DNA of 12,407 nt, from NCBI GenBank assembly GCA_024220525.1, contig JAMYWO010000005.1, forward strand, positions 259,171-271,577, given 5' to 3'. Shown one piece after another: positions 1 through 8,319 of the stretch. The stretch's first letter is position 1; each line of letters begins with the position of its first letter. This stretch comes from Cochliopodium minus. Taxonomy: Eukaryota > Discosea > Himatismenida > Cochliopodiidae. A program made the translations under genes and the position numbers. A model generated the notes under the pieces. That model saw only the letters and a program-made list of their open reading frames with translations, did not search any database and had not been told where the DNA came from.

Positions 1-72
1 AAATAAAAATAAAAATAAAAATAAAAATAAAAATAAAAATAAAAATAAAAATAAAAATAAAAATAAATAAAA
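1..72. repeat. (AAAAAT)n microsatellite
   Basis: Near-perfect tandem hexamers of AAAAAT, degrading into AAAT/AATA steps before a poly-A run at 81-89. Read on the minus strand this is a (TTTTTA)n tract, the same kind of T-rich filler that occupies the introns of the large minus-strand gene. It is therefore probably intron sequence of the gene that starts at 555 and runs leftward. It could equally be an intergenic microsatellite. Confidence 0.9.
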
Positions 73-359
73 ATAAATAAAAAAAAAAATTTCTGACCAA
101 TGAGAGTTCTTTGATCCAGACACTAAATAATTTAAATTTTTGTTAATGATTGAATGAGATATATTATTATTATTTGTTAAATTTCTTTTTGTTTATATCA
201 TGATTTAACTTTAAATGGTGATAGATAATTGAAACCACTATATTTATAATGCATTCAAATTTGATTATACAAAAAATTTTTTGTGGATGTGAAATTTTTA
301 TTTTCTGATTTGCTGCATCTATCCCATTCCATTAAATATATTTTTGAATATTTTTTTAC

Positions 360-555
360 CAACCACCTTCCCACTCTTCAATACACATATAACATGATAA
401 CAGCTTCCATCGCAGATCAATATCTTATCGTCTTTCATCATCTCATTCTGCACCTCATTGAAAGATTCCTTGATGTGAGTATTTTTCCTTTCAGATTCGA
501 GATAGAACAGATATTTGTCCTTAATGATATATATCTTTTCATCTTTTGTTTGCAT
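360..555 (-). CDS. First exon of an RCC1-like gene running off the left edge (partial)
   Basis: This exon encodes 65 residues plus one base. The ATG at 555-553 has an in-frame TAA directly before it. The end is called at 360 because GTTG|GTAAAA is a donor like the others here; read straight on, the frame stops at 319. The N-terminal 40 residues are charged and unremarkable. The C-terminal part, with DKILICDGSCYHVICVLKSG, has the glycine, histidine and LxxxGKV spacing of an RCC1 repeat. It resembles the start of the large gene at 8319 (MSTK start, then DKISCGKSHILILSNSKVYS), so the two may be paralogues. A possible next exon starts at 122 after TTTAG in matching phase, but its end is unclear. 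It could also be a short stand-alone ORF. Exon-like base composition favours coding on this strand. Confidence 0.5.
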
Positions 556-578
556 TTATTTTATTTTCTAAAAAAAAT

Positions 579-1400
579 ATGGATTCAACATTTTCCCTTG
601 AAAATATTCTCAAAAATTTTTTTTCTGATAAGAATGAAAAAATTAAAGAAACTCTTTTAGCGAGTTTATTTGATTTAAAAAACATGCATCTTGAGGATTT
701 TTTAATTCTCTTTGGGGATCAGGATAACATTTCCAAATTCAATTCAACAAAATTGTTCAGATCGATCAAAAAGCATGTAGAAGAATACGAAATACAAGAA
801 AAAGAAAAAATTATTGAACAAAAATTAAAAGAAGAAAAATCCAAAAGTCTCCAAATAAAAAAGTTGATGAGATTATCTTCTCAGGTGGTGGATTTAGATT
901 TTCTTGCAAAAGAAAGAAGGATATTTATTGGTGATCTTCTTGATCAATTTAAAACATATCCAGAAAATTCAAAAGAAGTAGAATTTTTGGATCTTTCAAA
1001 TTGCAGTCTTTCGAGACATGAAACCTTGAATTACCTCTTTAACATAGCCGACACTCTCCCAAATTTAAAAATTTTGGATTTGGCATTCAACAATTTTTTG
1101 ACCAAAGAGAAAAAGGGAGTGGAAAACTGGAAATCATTCCTGCTTATTCTGGATATTTGCCAAAAAAAAAAATGCTATTTGGATGTGAGCTTCTCTCAAT
1201 TTGCTTCGATTGACAATAAAGAAAACATACTTAATCTTGTCAATTTTTCCTATTTTATTTTTGTTTCCAAGGATCATTTGGGAACAAATGTATGGAAAGA
1301 ATACATACTTATGAAAGATACAAAGAAGATTGAAGAAATAATTTCCATCCACAACCAATACTATCAATTAAGGGAAAAATACTTTAATGAAGCAAATTGA
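579..1400 (+). CDS. Leucine-rich-repeat protein, intronless, 273 aa
   Basis: Starts at the ATG at 579 (AAAAAAATATGG). The frame is open slightly upstream but offers no better ATG. Residues 1-60 are mixed helical. Residues 61-95 are very rich in E and K and look like a coiled coil. Residues 132-205 contain two clear leucine-rich repeats: VEFLDLSNCSL (about 134-144) and LPNLKILDLAFNNF (about 160-173), followed by a weaker third (CYLDVSFSQF, 199-208). The LxxLxLxxNxL pattern and the roughly 28-residue spacing fit the RNase-inhibitor type. The tail (240-273) is charged and helical. LRRs are protein-binding scaffolds, so a binding role is inferred; no catalytic motif is visible. No internal splice is needed and the stop is TGA. 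The neighbour on the left is divergent and the large gene on the right is convergent. Confidence 0.82.
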   Translation: MDSTFSLENILKNFFSDKNEKIKETLLASLFDLKNMHLEDFLILFGDQDNISKFNSTKLFRSIKKHVEEYEIQEKEKIIEQKLKEEKSKSLQIKKLMRLSSQVVDLDFLAKERRIFIGDLLDQFKTYPENSKEVEFLDLSNCSLSRHETLNYLFNIADTLPNLKILDLAFNNFLTKEKKGVENWKSFLLILDICQKKKCYLDVSFSQFASIDNKENILNLVNFSYFIFVSKDHLGTNVWKEYILMKDTKKIEEIISIHNQYYQLREKYFNEAN

Positions 1401-1653
1401 TTAAAGAAAAATTAAGAAATATTTATTTTGAAAAAATTTTGCTTATTTTGAATTTTTACTAACAAAATTTAATTTGTTATAATATTTTTGGACATCCCAA
1501 ACTTTCTCATGAAGGAATTTTTAGACATAAAACAAAGGTCCCTTAAAGTTTGGTTCAACAAGTTTTGTTTTTCCTTTGAAGAAATTTTTTCTGAATACTT
1601 TAAATAATTTTAATTCACAACTTTCCTATCGAAAAAAAAAATGAAAGAAATAT
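1401..1653. other. Convergent 3' intergenic region
   Basis: This lies between the LRR stop (1400, plus) and the proposed stop of the large gene (1654, minus). The outer thirds are A/T runs. The stretch 1490-1625 is less AT-rich and reads protein-like on the minus strand from 1625 to a TAA at 1521, preceded by a good polypyrimidine-AG acceptor (TTTTTTTTTTCGATAG). That may be an alternative last exon of the large gene. A plus-strand mini-ORF (ATG 1509 to TAA 1608) covers the same bases and is probably its shadow. Confidence 0.45.
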
Positions 1654-4600
1654 TCAATTGTTATTTTCGATGAAATGGATCTTCTGAGGGACCATCTCGA
1701 TTTCTTCTTCGCCATTCCCTCGGTTATCATTTTCATCATCGAGGAAAACTAGTTAAAATTAATTGAAAATAAAATTAATTGAAATTAATTTAATTAAAAC
1801 AAAATGAAAATAAAAATAGATTAAGAATAAAAATAATAATAAAAATAAAAATGAATAATATTAAATAAAAATAAAAAAAAATTAAAAAATAAAAATAGAT
1901 TACTAATTCTTTGGGTATTCAATACAATGTCATTATTATTGTTGACTGAATTTTTTGGAGGCAAAATCAAATTTTTGGCGGTATTGTTGCCATTCTTGAA
2001 AAAAATCTGGTCGCTGGACTTGCTGCTGGTGTTGATGGGCAAGAGGGGGATATTCACTTTCTCGATGCTTCCACTGTTGTTCAGCTCTTCTATGTTGAAC
2101 ACTTTGGCGTCTCCTCCCAAATCGACAGGTATTCTAAAAAAATAATTAAATTATTTCCAAAAAAAATCAAATCAAAAATAAAATAAAAATAAAAAGAAAT
2201 AATAATAAATAAAATTTCTTTTATAAAATTAAAAGAAATAATAATTAAAATAAAAATAAAAATTAAAAGAAATAATAATTAAATTACTTTGAAAAAATCA
2301 AATCAAAAATAAAAATAAAATAAAAAGAAATTATAAATAAAATTTCTTTTATAAAATTAAAAGAAATAATAATGAAAATATTGGAAAGAATAATGAAAAT
2401 AAAAATAAAATAAAAGAAATCACTAATTTTTCGTTTAAAAGAAAAAATTTACAATAATGATGTAAATAAACAAAAAACAAAAAATGAAAAATAAAAACGA
2501 AATTTATCAGAGAATTAAAATAAATAACAGAAATGAAAATAAAAAAATAATAAATTATTTTATCAAAAAAGAACTTACGACTTTTCGTCCGCGTACTGGA
2601 GCAAGTTGGATCTGTTTGTCAACTCAAACTTGGTCAAAAACTCACTGGAAATGAAGCCCGACAAAATTTTCCAGATAGAGTTGAACCACTTGGGAGGATC
2701 TACCAAAACGATGTTGCTCACCCTCACTGGTGATACGAACTCCAAAATTTTGAAAAACTTTTTGGCGTGTTGCTTTGAAAAATTCTCCATGGCGAAATAT
2801 TTCATGTCCTTTAAATTGATATAAATAAAAAATAAAAATAAAAAATAAAAATATAAATAAAAAAAAATAAAAAAAACAAACAAAATAAAAATAAAAATGA
2901 ACACACAAAATAAAAAAAAAAATAAAACTAAAAAAAAATAACAAAAAAAATAAAAAAAATTACGATTAAGAGTGTGTATCCAAAAATTTGGGTGTGGGTG
3001 TCTTCTGCAATTTTTTCTAATAAATACATCAAAGAGAGATAGAATTTGTTGGTGTCGTGTTTGATGGGGAAAAATTGATTCCACTTGAAATAAATAAAAA
3101 ATCTTCCAGAAACATCACGTCTGTAAATTTAAAAATAAATTAATGAATTTAATTCCATTATTTTTATTTTTTATTTTTATTTTTGTTTTTTTCATTTTTT
3201 TTATTTTTTAAAATAATTTACGTTTGAGTGGGATATAAAATTTGTTGGCTTATGAAATCACGAACATCGTTGAAACTGATAGATCTGAAAGGGATCTTGA
3301 TGGTTTGATACCACAGTCTGTAGGACTCGATGGACTTGATAGAGAAATGAGGTTTGAACTGGGCCTTGCGGAGAATACGGAGCAAAATCTCCTCAGAGAA
3401 GATGGTGGACTGAGATCCAAGCTCCTCTTTAATTTGGTTGAGAACCATTCTTTCGTTCTTGTTGAGAGATTTGTTCATCATGGATTCGTTTTCGGGAATA
3501 AGCGTCGGAGGTTTCCAAATAAAGGTTCTCTTTCGGATGAATTGCAAGGAGGATCTTAGGGAGGTGCTGGGGATGCTTGGGGATGGAGGGGTGACGTCCT
3601 CGGTGTTCTTTTCTTCGTCGATGATGTCCTCTATTACGTCTTCCTCTTCTTCCCCGCTAATTCCGTCGAGGGAGTTTTCGCTGTAAGTTTCGACACCCTT
3701 TTGACTCTTGCTCAGATTGATGTTGATTTTACCAATGAACTCTTCGAAAGAGTTGACAGTCTCCTTGATCTTTTCACCAGGGAGCTCTACCATCTTGGAG
3801 ATCATCAACACGTGGTTGGAGAAGGACATGAAGTTGCTCATCTCGTTGAAGTTGTCGGTTTTCTCGATGTCATCCAACTTTTGGGAGATCAAAGGCTTGA
3901 GATGTTGGATGATCGAGATGATGATCGAAGTTAAGGTCTCTTCAAGCATCTTTTTCTTTTCCTCCGGGAAGATCTTTCCAGAAAGATACTCTAAATTGGG
4001 TTTGCATTGCTCTTCCATGAAGCTGTAAAGATCTTTGATGTTGTTGCCATCATCATCGACCGATTCGATCAAATATTTGATCTTCTCCGAAAGTTGGGTC
4101 ATTTTTTCTTTGAGTTTGGAAGGGGAGAAGTCTTCGAGCTTATCGACAAGCTGGTTTTTGGTGAGTTTGATAGTCTGGAGCTTTTCTCTCAACTTTAAAA
4201 ACTCTTTTTTGATTTCCTCTTCCTCCTTTGTCAGTTTTTCTATCTCATCCTTAATTTCAAGAGACATCTTGGAGTTATCTTGTTCCAAAGTGTGTTTGTT
4301 GGATTCCAACTCTATGACTTGCTTGACCTTGATATCTTTTGCTTGAGAAAGGTAAAGTTTGAGGGACCTGAATGAATAGTCAGTAGGGTTGGATTCCTTT
4401 TGAAGAACAGGAGTTAAATTTTTGAGGATGCCTTTTCTCTCCTCAGAGTTCAAGTATTGCACAGAATAGAAGATTTTGTTCATGTCTTTTATTGCTTGGT
4501 TGAGATCGCTTATTTCCAGGTTAGGCACAGTAACTGTGATCTTCTCTTGATCCAAAAGCTTATTTTTGGAGATGAAAGAGGTGAAGGTCTGGAAAAGATT

Positions 4601-7600
4601 TTCTTTGTCTTTCTCGTTGAAAAACTCGAAATAGTTTGAACAAATTCGAAGGAAGCTAATGAGAGAGTTCAAAAAGTTGTCATCTTTTGAACCACAAATT
4701 TCAGTCAACAAACCCTTGAATGGTTCTTTTTCTTCTTCAGTCAAAAACTGTTGAATGGTAGTATTGAACAACAAATTGAGTGCTTTACTTTGGAAAAAGA
4801 CTTCAGAAAAGGAGAGGAAGCCCGAGTTGTTCTCGGAGATGATATCTTTGGTATCTGATTGGAAATTTTCGACCCAACGCTTCCAGATTTCAATTCTCTT
4901 CATGAGCCCAGTGGTTGCTTGCTCTTCAAGCTTCAACACGAACAACTTTTTTACTTTGGAAACTTTGCTTTGGTTGGCCATTCTCATTCCACCTCTCCCA
5001 ATGGTCGGTGTGTCAAGAAACGACGAAGATCCTTCTTTGATGTTTTTGACTATGTTGTCGAGCTCTGTATCGGAGATGCCAACCAAGTGGAAGAGCTTGT
5101 CGAACAACAGAGGGATCTTCTCGAAATTGTAGAGGATATCTTGGAATGTCTGTAATTGACGCACAATATTCGCCCAGAAAATTCTCTTCCTAAAATTGAT
5201 CATCCCATTTGGAAAGTTGTTTTTGTTTCCGTCATCGTTGAAAGTGAGATCTTGGAGATGTGTTCCCAAAAACGGAATACAAGACTTTTGATTATCTGCA
5301 TTTTGCTTCAACGCTTGTCTGTATTGAGCTCCATTTTTACTCTTTTTTTTTTTTAAAAAAATTGTCAAATTAAAATGTTATAAGATGTTTTTTTTTCTTT
5401 GTTTGTTTATACCATAAAGAACTGATTGATGCTCTCTATTTTTTGTGGAATATCTCTTTCTCTTATTATGATCATATTTGAATTTATAAGATTCTAGATA
5501 ATGAAATGACAATAAATATTTAAAAAAAAAATATCAAAAAATTTTACAGTTATTGGGACACTCTTTAGGGCAGCATAAATGGCACGAGAACTGAAATAAT
5601 TGTTGTGTTGCATGAGTTTTTCCAAAATGGAAACAAACTTGATGTATCTGTTTGTTCTTTCCTTGGTGTTCTGAGAGTTGATGATATAGTAAATGACCCA
5701 AGAAGAGAAGCAGTTGAATCTCTGACTCAATCTCAAAAGGTTGGGAGATTTGTTGTTTTCTTCAGTGGATTTAGTCCAATTTTGATTCTCGAATTCGAGT
5801 GGACTGATAGAAGCAAACAATAAATGATCCACCAAACAGATTTGCTCGCAAAAAGTATCCACTTTGATGTCTGCCATTTGAGAAACAATGTCATTGGTGT
5901 CTTGTGGAACAGGAGGCGGTTTAGGGTAGGGAGAAATGTCGACAGTGAGAAGTTGTTTGAGTTCTTTTGCTTTGGGGAGTTTACCGACCAAGTTGTTCAT
6001 GTTCTGCATCAACTCATAATCATCAAACTCGTCAAAAACTGACTTTCTCATTTTCAACCAACAGAAAATAAGGAAAGTAACTCTCCCCACAGTGGTCTTC
6101 TCCTTGTTGGTCTCCAAAATGTTTTCTATCATGTCGATAAAAACGCTTGGCGAACAAAAGGTACGGTAGGTCATCAGGAAATATATGTAATAGTCTCCCT
6201 CTGTGTTGTATGCAGAAACTAAATAATTGACCAAAGATTCCAAAGTTCCAGCACATACAGTTTTCGGAAACAACTAAATTAATTAAATTGAAATTGAAAT
6301 AATTTATGAAACCGAATTTAAATTTTCTTACACAATCATATTTGATGTCTTTCAGACTTTGGAACACCACTATGTTGACCAGCGTATAATTCATGAAATC
6401 CAGATAAGTTGTCTTTGTTGAAGAGAGAGTTTTTAAAAACAGAGGTCCTCTTTGTATTTCGTCTTTAGTGACTCTTCCCCACAAGAAACATTTTCCCAAT
6501 TCTTTTGTTTAAAAAAAAAATAAAAAAAATGTAAATTAAAAAAATTTTTTTTTTTACTATTTATTGCAACTACACAATAATTCCCTACATAGATCGATTC
6601 CCAACTAAAATCCTTTTTGAAAGAGGGATTCTTTTCAGATTTCTTTATTATGTTGGACTCTAACTTGTTGGTGGTCTGTGTCTTTGTTACTTCATAAGAC
6701 TTTTCCTTCCTCTTCTTTCCCTTCTTGGTTTCTTCCTCTTCAGTCCCGCTATAACTTGTGATCAACATTCTGTTCAAAAAAAGTAGAGTTAATTTAAAAT
6801 ATAAAACTCTTTGTTTATTTTTTTTTTACCTAAACCTCTTTGCACTTTCTTGAGAAATAGTCCCAAGTTGCCCAAATTTGTTTTCTCCCATTGTATAAAG
6901 AAACCCCGAGTTTGTCAAAACAACAATGTGAGATTTCCCAAGTTTAACTAAAATGAATTAAGAGGGAATAATATAATTTTGTTAGAGGAGGTTTTACCAT
7001 CTTTGATTCCGGTGTTGATACTCACGCTGAACTTGGTTTCACTTTCACCCATAGATTTTCCCCAATAATATACAAATGTATTATCTAATTATTATAATAA
7101 AAAGAATGATTAGATATATTTTGAAATGATGTGAACAATTTACCCCATACTATTGTGGAAAATTTCCCTGCTGCAATACCCTTTGCTTTAGATATGATGG
7201 GCTCATCAGAATCTTTTTCCAATGTGCTTGATGTCCGCCCTAAACATCCCTTCTCGTTTTTCCCCCAAGTGAGAACAGCAGTGGATTGAGTGAGGGCGAC
7301 TGTATGTGATTTACCGAGTCTGATATCTGCATATTATTTTATAACAAATTGAACATTAAAGTGAAAACGAATTAATCACAGTGGATATTCGAATTTGTCA
7401 AAAGATTATATTATATAATAATTTTGATTGAATAATGGTACATAATAGTATATGATTTATAAATAAGGGAATATTTTTAGATTTTTTTGTATTACCAATG
7501 ATTTTATAATTATCATTCTTTGGGAAACTCTTTGGATGCATTCTCGGAATGTTTTGTGCCACTTCATAATTGTTGTTCCCCCAAAAATATACCATGTTAT

Positions 7601-8319
7601 TATCTGTTAGACAGGCACTTTGGCTTCCATAAGAAAATATATTTGTGGTTTTGAGATCTTTCAATTTATCTATCAATTTGGGGTTGTCAAGTGAATTTTC
7701 ATTTCCATGTCCTAATACTCCGCCTACGATCGTAATTTTCGAAATTATGATAAAATAAATAATAATTTTTAGAACATATTCTAAATAGTAAATAGAGGAA
7801 GATGTTGTATTCAAATATAACAAAAATTTTAATTGGTATAAAATTTATAATTTATTTTAACTTCGATTTTCAATATTTGTATATCATTTTAACAAATTAT
7901 AATTCAATAAGTTGTTATTTTAGGAATTTGTGATGGAATATGATGTTTTTATAATTTGATTTTAAAATAACAATCATATAATATTTAACCTGTTCCATTC
8001 CCCATACTGTATACTTTTGAATTCGATAAGATGAGTATATGTGATTTCCCACAACTTATTTTATCCACAGATAATCTGTATTTTTTGAAATTTATGTTTA
8101 TATTTGAATGTATATAGAAAGGAAGTTTTTATACGTGAATGATATAAGATCAATCTTATAATTTTGTTCAGATATTTGCTGCGTGCATTGATCAAATGTT
8201 CCCAGATCTTCTTTTACATTTATTAATTGATCTAAGGAGGAAAAATATGATTAAAATTGCAAATATAATAATCCTGAATTACTCTCAAAGGATGCATGCG
8301 ATATCTGTTTGGTTGACAT
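1654..8319 (-). CDS. RCC1-RasGEF-coiled coil-CRAL-TRIO fusion, Ras-family exchange factor, 16 exons, 1618 aa
   Basis: Exons, in transcript order: 8319-8283, 8231-8135, 8075-7990, 7723-7496, 7326-7144, 7084-6998, 6947-6830, 6769-6558, 6501-6332, 6273-5548, 5493-5413, 5341-3222, 3120-2964, 2808-2579, 2133-1904, 1748-1654. Every join keeps phase and the total is 4857 nt. Domains by residue: RCC1-type repeats about 47-360, RasGEF_N about 408-510, CDC25/RasGEF catalytic 545-778, unassigned helical linker with coiled coil at about 1013-1103, acidic patch at about 1236-1256, CRAL-TRIO about 1325-1522. The RasGEF domain catalyses GDP release from a Ras-type GTPase. CRAL-TRIO/Sec14 domains bind hydrophobic lipids such as phosphoinositides, so membrane recruitment or lipid sensing is inferred. 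No signal peptide or transmembrane segment is seen. The catalytic block is split by two introns, yet all its motifs are restored by splicing, which argues for an intact gene. The last exon is the least certain. Individual joins rest on consensus and phase only. Confidence 0.8.
2134..2578 (-). repeat. Long intron 14 with an internal ~85-bp direct duplication
   Basis: This 445-nt intron (GTAAGTTC donor at 2578, TTTTTAG acceptor at 2134) is the longest in the gene and contains no gene. On the plus strand, 2161-2245 and 2292-2373 are near-identical: both run from AAAAAATCAAATCAAAAATA through AAATTTCTTTTATAAAATTA to AAAGAAATAATAAT. They differ by small length changes in the AAAAT runs. A partial third copy of the AAAAGAAATAATAATT end lies at 2263-2280. 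The duplication probably arose by slippage or unequal exchange in filler DNA. Confidence 0.75.
2809..2963 (-). other. T-rich intron 13
   Basis: The donor is ATC|GTAATT at 2963 and the acceptor is TTTAAAG at 2809. The body is nearly pure T with single A or G steps on the sense strand. Read through, it would encode long F/Y/L runs, which is why the neighbouring exons look like longer ORFs than they are. Removing it restores FGYTLLI-DMKYFAM, the CRAL-TRIO core strand. Confidence 0.8.
5008..6273 (-). other. RasGEF_N plus CDC25/RasGEF catalytic domain (residues 407-778)
   Basis: Exon 10 opens with CAGTLESLVNYLVSAY and FLMTYRTFCSP, the RasGEF_N (REM) signature. The catalytic part follows: EQICLVDHLLFASISPLEFE, RFNCFSSWVIYYIINS, RYIKFVSILEKLMQHNNYFS and SSRAIYAALKSVPI in exon 10; a 27-residue exon 11; then YRQALKQ, CIPFLGTHLQDLTFNDDGN and MINFRKRIFWANIVRQLQTF in exon 12. 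These are the conserved blocks of the SOS/CDC25 fold in the right order, including the PfLG.yL.DLtf block, the INF.KR block and the short helical end. Intron 10 (5547-5494) and intron 11 (5412-5342) split the domain. The domain looks complete and likely active. The target GTPase (Ras, Rap or Ral-like) cannot be told from sequence. Confidence 0.9.
6332..8319 (-). other. RCC1-repeat region of the fusion protein (exons 1-9, residues 1-406)
   Basis: Six repeats with the pattern G-x-x-H-x-h-x-L-x-x-x-G-x-h-Y-x-W/M-G are visible: DKISCGKSHILILS (exon 3), YGSQSACLTDNNMVYFWG (exon 4), IRLGKSHTVALT..LTWG (exon 5), AAGKFSTIVWGDNTFVYYWG (exons 5-6), VKLGKSHIVVLTNSGFLYTMG (joined at the exon 6/7 border, about residues 240-260) and VGNYCVVAINKLGKCFLWG (joined across the exon 8/9 border). 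A classical RCC1 propeller has seven blades, so one is missing or degenerate. The last blade is interrupted by a charged E/K-rich insert (about 286-330). RCC1 folds act as exchange factors for Ran or as protein- or membrane-binding platforms. With this divergence a binding platform is more likely. These exons are more AT-rich than the rest of the gene. Confidence 0.82.
7724..7989 (-). other. AT-rich intron 3, no visible content
   Basis: This 266-nt intron lies between exons 3 and 4 (ACAG|GTTAAA at 7989; GATCGTAG| at 7724). It is extremely AT-rich with no coding signal on either strand. Splicing joins SMGNGT to GGVLGHGNE, giving the Gly-rich end of an RCC1 blade. The GTTAAA donor deviates from the usual GTA start in this window. 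Confidence 0.7.

Larger units (their letters stand above)
1904..3420 (-). other. CRAL-TRIO (Sec14-like) lipid-binding domain (residues about 1318-1587)
   Basis: The end of exon 12 carries a helical CRAL-TRIO-N-like segment (EEILLRILRKAQF, then YRLWYQ). Exons 13-15 give the lipid-binding lobe: GRFFIYFKW, FGYTLLIDMKYFAMENFS (restored at the exon 13/14 join), NIVLVDPPKWFNSIWKILSG, FISSEFLTKFEL and YADEKSIPVDLGGDAKV (restored at the exon 14/15 join). The order matches the Sec14 pattern G-hhhhhD-hxxhs, INxPxxFxxhWxhhkPFL, and the closing LPxxLGG. Residue order and the two motif-restoring joins make this firm. Which lipid it binds is not visible. Confidence 0.85.

Noticed and set aside
283-660. 125-codon plus-strand ORF rich in F, I, L and H
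   Set aside because: It is antisense to the RCC1-like exon and overlaps the LRR gene out of frame; its composition is that of a shadow frame.
1473-1608. Plus-strand ORF in the convergent intergenic region
   Set aside because: No acceptor links it to the LRR gene, and the minus strand of the same bases has the better splice context.
2642-3084. Two minus ORFs with long F/Y/L runs suggesting transmembrane segments
   Set aside because: The hydrophobic runs are translated T-rich intron 13, not membrane helices.
3940-4345. Reading the linker as an FH2 (formin) domain because of the helical, E/K-rich pattern
   Set aside because: No lasso, GN-x-x-N or other FH2 signature is seen; a coiled coil explains the composition.
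3242-5356. Many plus-strand ORFs of 60-125 codons opposite exon 12
   Set aside because: They are antisense shadows of a long, well-composed exon and lack family motifs.
3218-5368. The 716-codon minus ORF as a stand-alone gene
   Set aside because: It has no ATG near its start and opens in the middle of a RasGEF domain (YRQALKQ, PFLG block). Splicing to 5413 and 5493 restores the domain.
5494-6273. RasGEF_N plus half a catalytic domain as a truncated gene
   Set aside because: The apparent truncation disappears when introns 10 and 11 are removed; both have clean donors and acceptors in phase.
6332-8319. RCC1 region as a separate gene from RasGEF
   Set aside because: Exon 9 joins exon 10 in phase 0 (GAT TGT|TTG TTT) with a GTAAGA donor, and there is no stop, start ATG or promoter-sized gap between them.
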